Notes under the pieces: model-generated
What the model was told of the DNA's origin: nothing
The model's database searches: none
Seen by the model: the letters and a program-made list of their open reading frames with translations, nothing else
From: Thalassobius sp. I31.1
Lineage (GTDB): Bacteria > Pseudomonadota > Alphaproteobacteria > Rhodobacterales > Rhodobacteraceae
Assembly: GCF_003031585.1 (NCBI RefSeq)
Contig: NZ_PWAA01000003.1
Coordinates: 1 to 64,000 of the forward strand
DNA: 64,000 nt
Direction of reading: 5' to 3'
In this document: positions 8,952 through 19,387 of the stretch, piece after piece
How positions within the stretch are numbered: the first letter of the stretch is position 1
How the letters are laid out: every line of letters begins with the position of its first letter
Made by a program: the position numbers and the translations under genes

Positions 8952-10016
8952 TTAACCCGTCAGGTTCTTTTCGAACAAAGGCTTGTTATTGGACTGAGAG
9001 CGGCAAATCAGGTTGCGCAACTGTTGGCGGCTTGCACGTTTGGCACCGATTGCGTGCAGTTTCTGGGCCGGGATGTCCGGAACCAGACGGTTTATCTCTT
9101 CTCTCAGCTCAGGTTTGATCGCATTCATAGCCTGCGGACCGGTGTGCAGGCTTTCACAGGGAATACCCGCAGCGGTCAGCATTTCGTGGGTATCAAGCAG
9201 GATGTGATAATAGGCCACCGGGGCCAAGGTATCTTCTGTATAGACGCCGGGGATATCCAGCAACTGATGTGCAGGGGCGAAAATTTCTTTCTGGCCAAAC
9301 ATACGTTCGACAATAGAAGAACGCAGCACGACCCGGTGCTGACGGGACAGGCGCAGATCCCGGGTGGGCAGGCCGTCCGCCAGGGCCCCTCTGGAAATGA
9401 CGACGGGGCGCAGTTTCGGGTTCTGCTGCAATGCATCAGCGTCAACAGCGCTATGACTGATCCAGCGGATGGGCCGGGGGCGGGATCCTGCAACGGATAC
9501 CAGATCTCCGGCGCGCAGGTCTTCGATCTTACGCGGGCCGTGCGGTGTTTCAATCAGGGTTCCATCTGCAAAGCAGATAATATCATTGACGGACATGGTG
9601 CCGGGGGCATCGCCCTGTTCCGTCAGGTTTAACGTGCCGGTGGCCGAAATCCGGGTCAGGTCGAAATTCTCTGAGAACAGAATATACATATCCCCCGACG
9701 CATCTTCCCAGACAGAGAAATCTGCGCCGGCCCCAAAGCTGCCCCCGGCGGTGGAAATCTGACTTGTCGGCACCCGTGTGAGCGTGGTTGCACTGCTGTC
9801 ACCCGGAAATGTGGTAAACAGTTCATCACCGGAATTCAGCCAGCCATTCCCGTTCTTGTCGTCCATGGTTGCAGAGAAATCAAAACCTGTGCCGACCTGT
9901 GCCATATTGGTCAGATTCATTGTATTGTTTGGATGAGATCCGCCAAAGGTTGCCGGTGTCAGCGGCGTGATGGAAAACATCCTTGAAAAATCGACAACAC
10001 CTGTCCTGATGGTCAT
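8952..10016 (-). CDS. Hint (hedgehog/intein) domain protein
   Basis: A 354-residue protein. The C-terminal half (about 150-300) is a Hint-type domain: it opens CFADGTLIETPHGPRKIEDL, where the Cys is the usual nucleophile position and the next segment holds the DLRAGDLV turn, followed by LSRQHRVVLRS with the conserved His. The N-terminal half is Gly/Thr/Asp-rich with no signal peptide, as in secreted Rhodobacterales proteins that carry type I-like exported domains. Such Hint proteins are widespread in the order and are thought to be self-processing; the Asn/Ser splice junction of a true intein is not obvious, so autoproteolysis without splicing is the likelier activity. Confidence 0.8.
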   Translation of the reverse strand: MTIRTGVVDFSRMFSITPLTPATFGGSHPNNTMNLTNMAQVGTGFDFSATMDDKNGNGWLNSGDELFTTFPGDSSATTLTRVPTSQISTAGGSFGAGADFSVWEDASGDMYILFSENFDLTRISATGTLNLTEQGDAPGTMSVNDIICFADGTLIETPHGPRKIEDLRAGDLVSVAGSRPRPIRWISHSAVDADALQQNPKLRPVVISRGALADGLPTRDLRLSRQHRVVLRSSIVERMFGQKEIFAPAHQLLDIPGVYTEDTLAPVAYYHILLDTHEMLTAAGIPCESLHTGPQAMNAIKPELREEINRLVPDIPAQKLHAIGAKRASRQQLRNLICRSQSNNKPLFEKNLTG

Positions 10017-10240
10017 ATCGTCAAACTCCGACGAAAGTTACTTATTACTGCTTTACACAACTCAACCGATACAGAGCTTGCGAATCACACGTCAACAGTG
10101 AAGTGGCTAATGTATTGAAAATTGGCGAACTGTTTCCGAAAATGGCCTTATCCGAAATTATATTCCAGGCAATATTCAGATATAAAATTGACCCCATCGA
10201 ATAAGCTGATTTTCCGAACTTTCCGTTGCCTGTAACAAAA

Positions 10241-10267
10241 AACCTCTCATGAAGATCATGAGAGGTT
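10241..10267 (-). terminator. Rho-independent terminator of sdaA
   Basis: AACCTCTCATGA (10241-10252) pairs perfectly with TCATGAGAGGTT (10256-10267), a 12-bp stem with a 3-base loop. On the minus strand the stem runs into a T-rich tract (TTTTTTGTTACA), 33 bases past the sdaA stop. The remaining gap down to the Hint gene start at 10016 is AT-rich and shows no gene; it presumably holds that gene's promoter. Confidence 0.92.
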
Positions 10268-10299
10268 ATACGTCGTTTGCGCTGGCGGATGTGCCTGGA

Positions 10300-11688
10300 T
10301 CAGCAGTTCGGGATGTTTACGGCAAGACCACCCAGCGAGGTTTCTTTGTATTTTTCGTGCATGTCTTCGCCGGTCTGACGCATGGTTTCGATCGCGCTGT
10401 CCAGTGGCACAAAATGTTCGCCATCGCCTCGCAGGGCAAGAGAGGCGGCAGAAACCGCTTTGATTGTGCCCAGGCCGTTGCGTTCAATACAGGGCACCTG
10501 CACAAGGCCTTTGACCGGATCGCATGTCATGCCCAGATGATGTTCCAGTGCGATTTCAGCGGCGTTTTCAACCTGCTGTGGGGTTGCGCCCATCACGGCA
10601 GCAAGACCCGCTGCCGCCATGGCGCTGGCAGAGCCAACCTCGGCCTGACAGCCACATTCGGCACCGGAAATAGAGGCATTGTGCTTTACCAGTCCGCCAA
10701 TCGCAGCCGCGGTCAGCAGGAAATCACCGATTTTAGACGGTGTGGCGCCTGGCACGTGATCCAGCCAGTACCGGATGGTTGCAGGCAGAACACCCGCCGC
10801 ACCATTGGTCGGGGCGGTGACAACCTGACCACCAGCGGCGTTTTCTTCATTCACCGCCATGGCGTAAACGCCCATCCAGTCGTTGATCGTGTGCGGGGCA
10901 GGCTGGTTCATACCACGTTCTGCCAGCAGGGCTTCATGGATCCCATGGGCGCGGCGACGCACGTTCAGGCCACCAGGCAGAATACCATCTGTCGCCAGAC
11001 CGCGTTCAATACAGTCATTCATGACGTCCCAAAGACGGTCCATGCCTTTGTTCAGCTCAGCTTCGGAACGATGTACCAATTCATTGGCGCGTTTCATTTC
11101 CGCAATGGTTTTGCCATTGGCGACAGCCATTTCCAGCATGGCTTTTGCAGATTCAAACGGGAAGGGAAATTCTGAACCCGGCGCAATATCGGCTTCGGGG
11201 TTTTCCATTTCAGCAGCGGTTTTTACAAAGCCACCGCCAATGGAATAATAGGTTTCCCGCAGGATGACATCGCCCTGATCATCGGTCGCCATCAGCTGCA
11301 TGGCGTTTGCGTGACCCGGCAGCGCATTATCGTAATCGAAGATCATATCTTTTTCGATATTGAAATGCAGAGTGCCCAGACCTTCAGGGGAAATCTTCTT
11401 TGTCTTGCGGATATCGGCAAGGGCCGCTTCCGCTTTGTCGTTGTCATACGTGTCGGGCATGAAACCCGCGAGGCCCAGGATCGTCGCGCGATCTGTGGCG
11501 TGGCCGACACCTGTAAAGGCCAGAGACCCGTGCAGGGACGCGCGCAACCCGGCAACATGGAAGGGGCTTGCGCGCAGTTTATCAAGGAATAATGCCGCCG
11601 CCACCATAGGGCCCATGGTGTGGCTTGAAGACGGACCAATGCCGACTTTGAACATATCGAAAACGGAAAGAAACACGCGCGCCTCCAT
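10300..11688 (-). CDS. sdaA: L-serine ammonia-lyase (single-chain)
   Basis: A 462-residue 4Fe-4S enzyme that converts L-serine to pyruvate and ammonia. The N-terminal beta domain opens MEARVFLSVFDMFKVGIGPS with the PSSSHTMGPM signature. The catalytic alpha domain has the iron-sulfur cysteines around EVGSASAM and SGAECGCQAEVG, then the C-terminal CNRN-type region. An open frame extends 54 codons further upstream, but the start at 11688 gives the normal family N-terminus. The gene is monocistronic and ends at a strong terminator. Confidence 0.95.
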   Translation of the reverse strand: MEARVFLSVFDMFKVGIGPSSSHTMGPMVAAALFLDKLRASPFHVAGLRASLHGSLAFTGVGHATDRATILGLAGFMPDTYDNDKAEAALADIRKTKKISPEGLGTLHFNIEKDMIFDYDNALPGHANAMQLMATDDQGDVILRETYYSIGGGFVKTAAEMENPEADIAPGSEFPFPFESAKAMLEMAVANGKTIAEMKRANELVHRSEAELNKGMDRLWDVMNDCIERGLATDGILPGGLNVRRRAHGIHEALLAERGMNQPAPHTINDWMGVYAMAVNEENAAGGQVVTAPTNGAAGVLPATIRYWLDHVPGATPSKIGDFLLTAAAIGGLVKHNASISGAECGCQAEVGSASAMAAAGLAAVMGATPQQVENAAEIALEHHLGMTCDPVKGLVQVPCIERNGLGTIKAVSAASLALRGDGEHFVPLDSAIETMRQTGEDMHEKYKETSLGGLAVNIPNC

Positions 11689-11867
11689 AGCTGGTTCATA
11701 TTGTTTAAAGGTCTGCCGCCGTTTCAGGCACGATAAAAGCGACTGATTTGCAGAATATTGCGGAATTTCACACGTCGAACGCCAGGCGTTGCTGCCGGGC
11801 GACGATTTCTTAACCAGTTTTGCGCAGCCTGGAGGGAAAGCAGGAATCACAGAATGGCAGAACGCAA

Positions 11868-12032
11868 ATGAAAAACTGGGGCATAAACTGGATTGACAGC
11901 GGCATGCGCGCAGTCAGCTATCTGGGACTTATTATCATGTGTGGGGCAGTTGTTGTTCAACTTGATGCAACGCAACGCAACGTTTCGGCCGGGACATGGC
12001 AGGAACCGGGAGATAAGCCGGTAAATGACTGA
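11868..12032 (+). CDS. Possible small membrane protein
   Basis: A 54-residue frame beginning MKNWGINWIDSGMRAVSYLG with one predicted membrane helix (about residues 14-32) and a polar tail ending EPGDKPVND. It lies between the divergent sdaA promoter region and rpiA. There is no strong ribosome-binding site directly upstream, and I recognise no family, so it may be spurious. Confidence 0.35.
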   Translation: MKNWGINWIDSGMRAVSYLGLIIMCGAVVVQLDATQRNVSAGTWQEPGDKPVND

Positions 12033-12096
12033 TTTGCCCTCTCGCCTCAGGGGGGATCATTTTGTATAAGGCAGAGGTACATGAGGGGGGAGTCAC

Positions 12097-12879
12097 ATGA
12101 CCGTTGAGATGTCACCGATTGAACGGGCGAAATATGCGTCCGCGCGCCGTGCGGCTGAGTTTGTCGAAAGCGGAATGAAAGTCGGTCTTGGCACCGGATC
12201 CACTGCCGCATGGATGGTGAAACGTCTGGGCGAACGTGTTCGTGAAGAAGGACTGAAAATACAAGGCGTGCCCACGTCATCAGGGACAGCCGCCCTGGCG
12301 CGTGAAGCAGGCATTGAAGTGACCACGCTGGACCAGGCCCGCTGGCTTGACCTGACCATTGACGGTGCTGATGAATTTGACAGCAACCTGAACCTGATCA
12401 AGGGCGGCGGCGGCGCACATCTGCAGGAAAAAGTTGTGGCAACGGCATCAGACCAGATGATTGTGATTGCTGATGCTGCGAAAGCGGTGGAAACGCTGGG
12501 TGCTTTTCCTTTGCCGGTGGAAATTCTGGCTTTTGGGGGACAGACGACAAAGGCCCTGATTGAAGAAACGCTTGTTGGCATGGATGTGCTGGGGCGGGAT
12601 TCTGTTCTGCGTATGCAGGGGGATACGCCTTTTGTGACAGACGAAGGCAATCACATTCTTGATCTGAAACTCAGACGGATTGGCAATGCGCGACAGCTTT
12701 CCCTTGTGCTGAACCAGATTCCAGGTGTTGTGGAAAATGGACTGTTCCTTGATATATGTGACACAGTTGTGATCGGTTACGGGGATGGAAAAACAGAGAT
12801 CCGTGACATACATACCGGAACAATCACGGAAGAAACAGGCGAAGGCGGTGACGCTGAGAACCTGTTTTCTGACATCTGA
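12097..12879 (+). CDS. rpiA: Ribose-5-phosphate isomerase A
   Basis: A 260-residue enzyme that interconverts ribose 5-phosphate and ribulose 5-phosphate in the non-oxidative pentose phosphate pathway. Family motifs: GLGTGSTAAW for phosphate binding, the DGADEFD loop with the catalytic Asp, and LNLIKGGGGAHLQEK with the catalytic Glu-Lys pair. A GGGGGG site lies 8 bases before the ATG. The gene is about 30 residues longer than E. coli RpiA at the C-terminus. It is followed 48 bases later by gor on the same strand, so the two may be co-transcribed, linking pentose phosphate flow to NADPH-dependent glutathione reduction. Confidence 0.96.
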   Translation: MTVEMSPIERAKYASARRAAEFVESGMKVGLGTGSTAAWMVKRLGERVREEGLKIQGVPTSSGTAALAREAGIEVTTLDQARWLDLTIDGADEFDSNLNLIKGGGGAHLQEKVVATASDQMIVIADAAKAVETLGAFPLPVEILAFGGQTTKALIEETLVGMDVLGRDSVLRMQGDTPFVTDEGNHILDLKLRRIGNARQLSLVLNQIPGVVENGLFLDICDTVVIGYGDGKTEIRDIHTGTITEETGEGGDAENLFSDI

Positions 12880-12927
12880 GAATAAGTAAGCCGGATCTGC
12901 CCGGCACCCAGGAGAGGACCCCGCCCC

Positions 12928-14301
12928 ATGAGTTTTGATTATGATCTTTTTGTGATTGGCGGGGGCTCTGGTGGCGTTCGCGCAGCGCGTGTTGCTTCTG
13001 CAGAAGGCGCGAAAGTGGCGCTGGCGGAAGAATACCGCATGGGTGGCACCTGTGTGATTCGTGGCTGTGTACCGAAAAAACTGATGGTTTTTGCGTCTGG
13101 CTACAAAGATCTTGTGCATGACGCACAGGCCTATGGCTGGGATGCGTCAGTTGGTGATTTTTCCTGGGATGTCTTCCGTCCGAAAATGCATGCGGAACTG
13201 GATCGCCTTGAGGGCATTTACCGCAACATCCTGAAAAACAACAATGTTGAAGCTTTTGATGCCCGTGCGGAAATCAAAGACGCCCATACGGTGACCCTGT
13301 CCACAGGCCAGGACATCACTGCGAAACATATTCTTGTGGCGACAGGCGGCACGCCGTTTACCCCGGATGTGGAAGGCGCAGAACACACGATTACGTCGAA
13401 TGAGATCTTCTTGCAGGAAAAACTGCCGGGCAGCATTCTGATTGTTGGCGGTGGTTTTATCGCGTCTGAGTTCGCCTGCATTATGCATGGCCTCGGCGTG
13501 AAGGTGACACAGTTTTATCGTGGTGAAATGATCCTGCGGGGCTTTGACAAAGGCTCTGCCACCCATATTGCTGACGCGATGAAAGCCCGTGGTATTGATC
13601 TGCAACTGGGCGCGGATGTGGCCAAAATCGTGAAAACCGATGCAGGTCTGGAAGTGACTGCAAAAGATGGCAGCACGCAGGTCTTTGATGCGGTGATGTA
13701 TGGCACAGGCCGTGTGCCTGCGACCAAAGGCATGGGTCTTGCGGAAGCGGGCGTAAACCTTGGCCGTAAGGGCGAAGTGCTGGTCGATGCTTATTCCCAG
13801 ACCTCTGTTCCGTCGATCTATGCCGTAGGTGATGTGACCGATCGCATCAATCTGACCCCGGTTGCGATTCGTGAAGGCATGGCTTTTGTCGAAACCGTGT
13901 TTAAGGCGAATCCAACCCCTGTGGACCATGAACTGGTGCCGTCTGCTGTCTTCACGCAGCCGGAATTTGGCACAACCGGCCTGACGGAAGAAGAAGCGGT
14001 GGATTACGCCGCGACCCACGGCCCGGTTGAAGTTTACACAACGGCGTTTAAAGCCATGCAATCTGGCTTTGCCGGGCGCGAGAATAAAGTTTTCATGAAA
14101 CTTCTGGTCGATCAGCACAAACGCACGGTTCTGGGCTGCCATCTGGTGATGGATGGCGCGGGCGAACTTATTCAGCTGGCCGGTATTCCGGTGAAAATGG
14201 GGGCAACCAAAGAAGATTTCGACCGGACCTGTGCGGTGCACCCGACCATGGCGGAAGAGCTTGTGACCATGAAAACACCGTCCCATGTGATCGGCGGATA
14301 A
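12928..14301 (+). CDS. gor: Glutathione-disulfide reductase
   Basis: A 457-residue FAD enzyme that reduces oxidised glutathione with NADPH. Order of motifs: FAD-binding GGGSGGVRAA (about 11-20), the redox disulfide in GGTCVIRGCVPKK (Cys42 and Cys47), the NADPH-binding GGGFIASEFA, the second FAD segment YAVGDVTDRINLTP, and the C-terminal active-site HPTMAEE. Length fits the family. AGGAG precedes the ATG. It ends at an intrinsic terminator. Confidence 0.95.
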   Translation: MSFDYDLFVIGGGSGGVRAARVASAEGAKVALAEEYRMGGTCVIRGCVPKKLMVFASGYKDLVHDAQAYGWDASVGDFSWDVFRPKMHAELDRLEGIYRNILKNNNVEAFDARAEIKDAHTVTLSTGQDITAKHILVATGGTPFTPDVEGAEHTITSNEIFLQEKLPGSILIVGGGFIASEFACIMHGLGVKVTQFYRGEMILRGFDKGSATHIADAMKARGIDLQLGADVAKIVKTDAGLEVTAKDGSTQVFDAVMYGTGRVPATKGMGLAEAGVNLGRKGEVLVDAYSQTSVPSIYAVGDVTDRINLTPVAIREGMAFVETVFKANPTPVDHELVPSAVFTQPEFGTTGLTEEEAVDYAATHGPVEVYTTAFKAMQSGFAGRENKVFMKLLVDQHKRTVLGCHLVMDGAGELIQLAGIPVKMGATKEDFDRTCAVHPTMAEELVTMKTPSHVIGG

Positions 14302-14330
14302 GTGGTATTGCGCGATAATTCGTAAGGTTT

Positions 14331-14364
14331 AAGCCGGGTGGGGGAACCTCCCGGCTTGAATTTT
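14331..14364 (+). terminator. Rho-independent terminator of gor
   Basis: AAGCCGGG (14331-14338) pairs with CCCGGCTT (14350-14357) around an 11-base loop, followed by GAATTTT. It lies 30 bases past the gor stop and before hflK. Confidence 0.8.
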
Positions 14365-14427
14365 GCGCAGAAAATGTCCACTTAGGATATAGAATTCTAC
14401 ACATGACCAAAGAGGGAACAAACCCGT

Positions 14428-15564
14428 ATGTCAGGTAACAACGGCGGCCCCTGGGGCGGCGGAGGCGGCGGACGCGACAATGGCGACGACCGCAACAAGG
14501 GAAACAACGAGGGCCGTCCAGGTGGCCAGCGTCCGGGCAATGACGGCCCGCAGGTTCCCGAAATTGATGAAATGATGAAAAAGGGCCGCGAACAGCTGCG
14601 CGTTCTGATGGGCGGCGGGGGCGGTGACAACCGGTCCGGCGGTGGTGCCCCACAGACACCTGAAATCGGCAAAGGCGCGATTGGTCTGGGGATCATGGCG
14701 GCTGTTGGCCTTTGGGCGTTTGCAAGTTTCTATACTGTGAAGCCAGAAGAGAAATCCGTTGAACTGTTCCTTGGTGAATATTCTTCAACCGGTGGGCCTG
14801 GTCTGAACTTTGCACCATGGCCGGTTGTGACCTATCAGAAATTCCCGGTAACCCGCGAACAGACCGTTGAAATCGGTGTGGGCGGTCGTGGTTCCGAAGC
14901 TGGTCTGATGCTGACCGGTGATGAGAACATCGTTGATATTGATTTCCAGGTGGTCTGGAACATCAATGATCCGGCGCAATATCTGTTCAACCTGAAAGAT
15001 CCGGGTTCAACCATTGCTGCCGTATCAGAATCCGCAATGCGCGAGATTATCGCACAGTCTGAACTTGCACCGATCCTGAACCGGGATCGTGCGTCTATCG
15101 GTCAGCGTCTTCAGGAACTGATTCAGTTCACGCTCGACAGCTATAACTCCGGCGTGAACATTGTGCGGGTCAACTTTGACCGTGCTGATCCACCAGAAAG
15201 CGTGATCGATGCTTTCCGTGACGTACAGGCTGCAGAACAGGAACGTGACCGTCTGCAGAAAGAAGCGGATGCATATGCAAACGCTGTCCTTGCGCAGGCG
15301 CGTGGTGAAGCAGCACAGGTGCTTGAGGTTGCCGAAGGCTACCGTGCCCGCGTTGTGAACGAAGCCGAAGGTGAAGCCAGCCGCTTTACAGCGGTTCTGA
15401 CAGAATATCAGAAAGCGCCGGAAGTGACCCGTCGTCGTCTGTATCTGGAAACCATGGAAGAAGTGCTTGGGAATGTCGATAAGATCATTCTCGACAGTGA
15501 CGCCGGGCAGGGGGTTGTACCTTACCTGCCGTTGAATGAACTGCGTCGTGGGGGATCCAACTAA
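14428..15564 (+). CDS. hflK: FtsH protease modulator HflK
   Basis: A 378-residue inner-membrane protein that forms a periplasmic-facing HflKC cage around the FtsH protease and limits its action on membrane proteins. The first 80 residues are Gly-, Asn- and Arg-rich (GGPWGGGGGGRDN), followed by one membrane helix (about 85-105) and an SPFH/band-7 domain (about 107-290), then the conserved long helix with EQERDRLQKEADAYANAVLA. The stop overlaps the hflC start as TAATG, indicating translational coupling, as is normal for this pair. Confidence 0.95.
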   Translation: MSGNNGGPWGGGGGGRDNGDDRNKGNNEGRPGGQRPGNDGPQVPEIDEMMKKGREQLRVLMGGGGGDNRSGGGAPQTPEIGKGAIGLGIMAAVGLWAFASFYTVKPEEKSVELFLGEYSSTGGPGLNFAPWPVVTYQKFPVTREQTVEIGVGGRGSEAGLMLTGDENIVDIDFQVVWNINDPAQYLFNLKDPGSTIAAVSESAMREIIAQSELAPILNRDRASIGQRLQELIQFTLDSYNSGVNIVRVNFDRADPPESVIDAFRDVQAAEQERDRLQKEADAYANAVLAQARGEAAQVLEVAEGYRARVVNEAEGEASRFTAVLTEYQKAPEVTRRRLYLETMEEVLGNVDKIILDSDAGQGVVPYLPLNELRRGGSN

Positions 15565-16445
15565 TGCGTAAATCTGCTCTGATCCTGCCCGTTCTGGCTG
15601 CTCTGGCCTTTGTGGGCCTGTCCTCTGTCTTTATCGTGACTGAGGTTGAGAAAGCCCTGGTTCTGCGTTTTGGCCGCGTGGTTGACGTGAAAGAAGAACC
15701 TGGTCTGGCGTTTAAAATGCCGTTTGTGGATGAAGTCGTGCGTTATGACGACCGGATCCTGTCCCGCGACGTTGAACCGCTTGAGGTCACACCCAGTGAT
15801 GATCGTCGCCTGGTGGTTGATGCCTTCGCCCGTTACCGGATTGCTGATGTGAATCAGTTCCGCCTTGCGGTTGGTGCCGGTGGTGAAGCGGCTGCGGAAC
15901 GTCGTCTGGATTCCATCCTGCGTTCTAAAACCCGGGAAATCCTGGGTTCTGTCAGCTCAAACGAAATCCTCAGCTCTGATCGTGCGGCTTTGATGTTGCG
16001 TATCCGCAATGCTGCAATTGCTGAAGCCCGTGCGCTGGGCCTTGAAGTGATCGACGTACGTCTGAAGCGTACTGACCTTCCACGCGAAAACCTGCAGGCG
16101 ACATTTGATCGTATGCGTGCAGAACGTGTGCGTGAAGCAACCGACGAACGTGCCCGTGGCCGTGAAGCGGCGCAGCGGATTACAGCGCTTGCGGATCGTA
16201 CGGTGGTTGAACTGGTTTCTGATGCGAAGCGTCAGTCTGAAATCATTCAGGGTGAAGCGGATGCCCGCCGGAACGGAATTTTTGCGGAAGCTTACGGTGC
16301 GGATCCGGAATTCTTTGAATTCTACCGGTCACTGACAGCTTACCGCAATGCGCTGAAGGGTGAGAATTCGACAATGGTTCTGTCACCGGACAGCGAATTC
16401 TTTAACTACCTTGGCAGTGCAAATGGTGTTTCCCCTGCGGAATAA
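15564..16445 (+). CDS. hflC: FtsH protease modulator HflC
   Basis: A 293-residue partner of HflK. It has an N-terminal membrane helix (about 5-26) with VTEVEKALVLRFGRVV at the start of its SPFH/band-7 domain, and a C-terminal coiled-coil segment (MRAERVREATDERARGREAA). The motif EAYGADPEFFEFYRSLTAYR near the end is typical of HflC. It overlaps hflK by one base and is followed by an intrinsic terminator. Confidence 0.95.
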   Translation: MRKSALILPVLAALAFVGLSSVFIVTEVEKALVLRFGRVVDVKEEPGLAFKMPFVDEVVRYDDRILSRDVEPLEVTPSDDRRLVVDAFARYRIADVNQFRLAVGAGGEAAAERRLDSILRSKTREILGSVSSNEILSSDRAALMLRIRNAAIAEARALGLEVIDVRLKRTDLPRENLQATFDRMRAERVREATDERARGREAAQRITALADRTVVELVSDAKRQSEIIQGEADARRNGIFAEAYGADPEFFEFYRSLTAYRNALKGENSTMVLSPDSEFFNYLGSANGVSPAE

Positions 16446-16470
16446 GCCAAACGCTCTCTGAAATGTGATA

Positions 16471-16499
16471 AAGACCGGCAGAACCCTGCCGGTCTTTTG
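16471..16499 (+). terminator. Rho-independent terminator of hflKC
   Basis: AAGACCGGCAG (16471-16481) pairs perfectly with CTGCCGGTCTT (16486-16496), an 11-bp stem with a 4-base loop, followed by TTG. It lies 26 bases past hflC, so degP downstream probably starts from its own promoter in 16500-16671. Confidence 0.88.
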
Positions 16500-16671
16500 C
16501 GTTTCATCGGCAGGGAATGCGCACAACCCGTCAGATTGTTGTGATTTTGCCGCAAAATGCTTGAAGTTTTGCCCCGGGGCACGAAGTATAAACCCAGACC
16601 CCGGCACAATTGCCGGATGATTGCGCGGCCTGATCACAGGGATCGGGCGCGCCTTAAAAAGGAGTTCAGGC

Positions 16672-18144
16672 GTGAAACCCAAAGCAATTTCGCTTGCCGT
16701 TCACAAATCTCGACAGAAATCCCTGCTGCAGGGATTCTGGCTGACCATCCTCGCCAGTGTCGTGCTGTTGGCCCAGGCCCTCAGCGCGAATGCCCGCCCG
16801 GACAGTTTCGCCGATCTTTCTGATCAGGTGAGTAACGCGGTGGTCAATATCACCACATCAACCACTGTTGCGGCCCGTGGTGGCCCGTCCCCCGTGGTGC
16901 CCGAAGGATCCCCGTTTGAAGATTTCTTCCAGGAATTTAATGACCGGAACCGTGGCGGACAGGGCCAGGCCCCGCGCCGCAGCCAGGCGCTGGGATCAGG
17001 TTTCGTGATTTCTGAGGACGGATTTATCGTCACCAACAACCACGTGATCGAAGGCGCAGATGAAATCCTGATTGAGTTCTTCTCAGGTGAAGAACTGCCT
17101 GCAACGCTGGTTGGCACGGATCCGAACACAGATATCGCACTGCTAAAAGTTGAGGCGGATGATGCACTGTCCTTCGTGCCATTTGGTGACAGTGATGTGA
17201 TGCGCGTGGGCGACTGGGTGATGGCCATGGGCAACCCGCTGGGGCAGGGGTTCTCTGTGTCTGCCGGGATTATCTCTGCACGCAATCGCGAACTTTCCGG
17301 CACCTATGACGATTACCTGCAGACCGACGCCGCGATCAACCGGGGCAATTCTGGTGGTCCGCTGTTTAACATGAACGGTGAAGTGATCGGCGTGAATACC
17401 GCGATCCTGTCCCCGAATGGCGGCTCAATCGGTATTGGTTTCTCTATGGCATCCAATGTTGTGACCCGTGTTGTGGACCAACTGCGTGAATTCGGGGAAA
17501 CCCGTCGCGGCTGGCTTGGTGTGCGCATTCAGGACGTGTCTGAAGATGTGGCCGAAGCCCTGGGTCTTGAAAACACCAATGGTGCGCTTGTGACCGACGT
17601 GCCTGCGGGCCCGGCAGAAGAGGCCGGCCTGCAACAAGGGGATGTGATCCTGTCGTTCGACGGTGTCGATGTGGAAGACACCCGTGGTCTGGTGCGCGAA
17701 GTTGGCAATGCCGAAGTCGGCAAAGCGGTGCGTGTGGTTGTTTATCGCGATGAAGGAACACAAACTTTGCTTGTGACCCTTGGCCGTCGGGAAACCGCCG
17801 AAGGCAATGACGCACCGATGGAAAAACCTGAGGCCGAAGAACCACAGACGTCTGACATTCTGGGCATGACCCTGTCTGGTCTCAGCGATGATCTGCGCGC
17901 CCAGATGGGTCTGCCGGAGAACGCAGAAGGTCTGGTGATCATGAGCCTTGATCCCGAAGGGGCGGCCGTTGCGAAAGGCCTGCAGATTGGGGATGTCATC
18001 ACCGAAGCAGGCCAGCAACAGATCCGTTCGATCGCAGATTTCGAAGCCCGGATCGAAGATGCCCGTGATGCTGGCCGCAAGTCTTTGCTGATGCTGGTGC
18101 GTCGGGGTGGCGATCCGCGGTTCGTGGCTGTGCCGCTCAACTGA
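16672..18144 (+). CDS. degP: Do-family periplasmic serine protease (DegP/DegQ-like)
   Basis: A 490-residue protease/chaperone of the cell envelope. The GTG at 16672 is chosen because AAGGAG lies 8 bases upstream; the longer frame from a TTG at 16621 lacks this. The N-terminus has a positively charged stretch and a hydrophobic signal (about 18-39) ending SANA. The trypsin-like domain has the triad His124 (TNNHVIEGAD), Asp154 (NTDIALLK) and Ser227 (GNSGGPLFN). Two PDZ domains follow (about 285-375 and 405-490). Together with the adjacent hflKC it makes an envelope protein-quality-control group. Confidence 0.95.
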   Translation: MKPKAISLAVHKSRQKSLLQGFWLTILASVVLLAQALSANARPDSFADLSDQVSNAVVNITTSTTVAARGGPSPVVPEGSPFEDFFQEFNDRNRGGQGQAPRRSQALGSGFVISEDGFIVTNNHVIEGADEILIEFFSGEELPATLVGTDPNTDIALLKVEADDALSFVPFGDSDVMRVGDWVMAMGNPLGQGFSVSAGIISARNRELSGTYDDYLQTDAAINRGNSGGPLFNMNGEVIGVNTAILSPNGGSIGIGFSMASNVVTRVVDQLREFGETRRGWLGVRIQDVSEDVAEALGLENTNGALVTDVPAGPAEEAGLQQGDVILSFDGVDVEDTRGLVREVGNAEVGKAVRVVVYRDEGTQTLLVTLGRRETAEGNDAPMEKPEAEEPQTSDILGMTLSGLSDDLRAQMGLPENAEGLVIMSLDPEGAAVAKGLQIGDVITEAGQQQIRSIADFEARIEDARDAGRKSLLMLVRRGGDPRFVAVPLN

Positions 18145-18165
18145 TCTCTGCAAAGGTGACAAAAG

Positions 18166-18195
18166 AAAAGCCCGCCGGAACTGGTGGGCTTTTTG
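18166..18195 (+). terminator. Rho-independent terminator of degP
   Basis: AGCCCGCC (18169-18176) pairs with GGTGGGCT (18183-18190), including one G-U pair, around a 6-base loop. A T-run follows (18190-18194). An A-rich left flank (AAAAGAAA) means it may also help the convergent gene ending at 18217. Confidence 0.85.
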
Positions 18196-18216
18196 TATCC
18201 GGGATGTAAGCCTGTG

Positions 18217-19385
<1,169 letters not shown>

Positions 19386-19387
19386 TC

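Noticed and set aside
11689-11850. An N-terminal extension of the serine ammonia-lyase of 54 residues
   Set aside because: The extra sequence (rich in Ser, Cys, Arg) has no family match, and the start at 11688 gives the standard N-terminus of single-chain serine dehydratases.
13147-14286. A 379-codon open frame on the strand opposite gor
   Set aside because: It mirrors the codon pattern of gor, has no ribosome-binding site, and its translation is rich in His, Arg and Phe as expected of an antisense shadow. The gor product is unmistakable.
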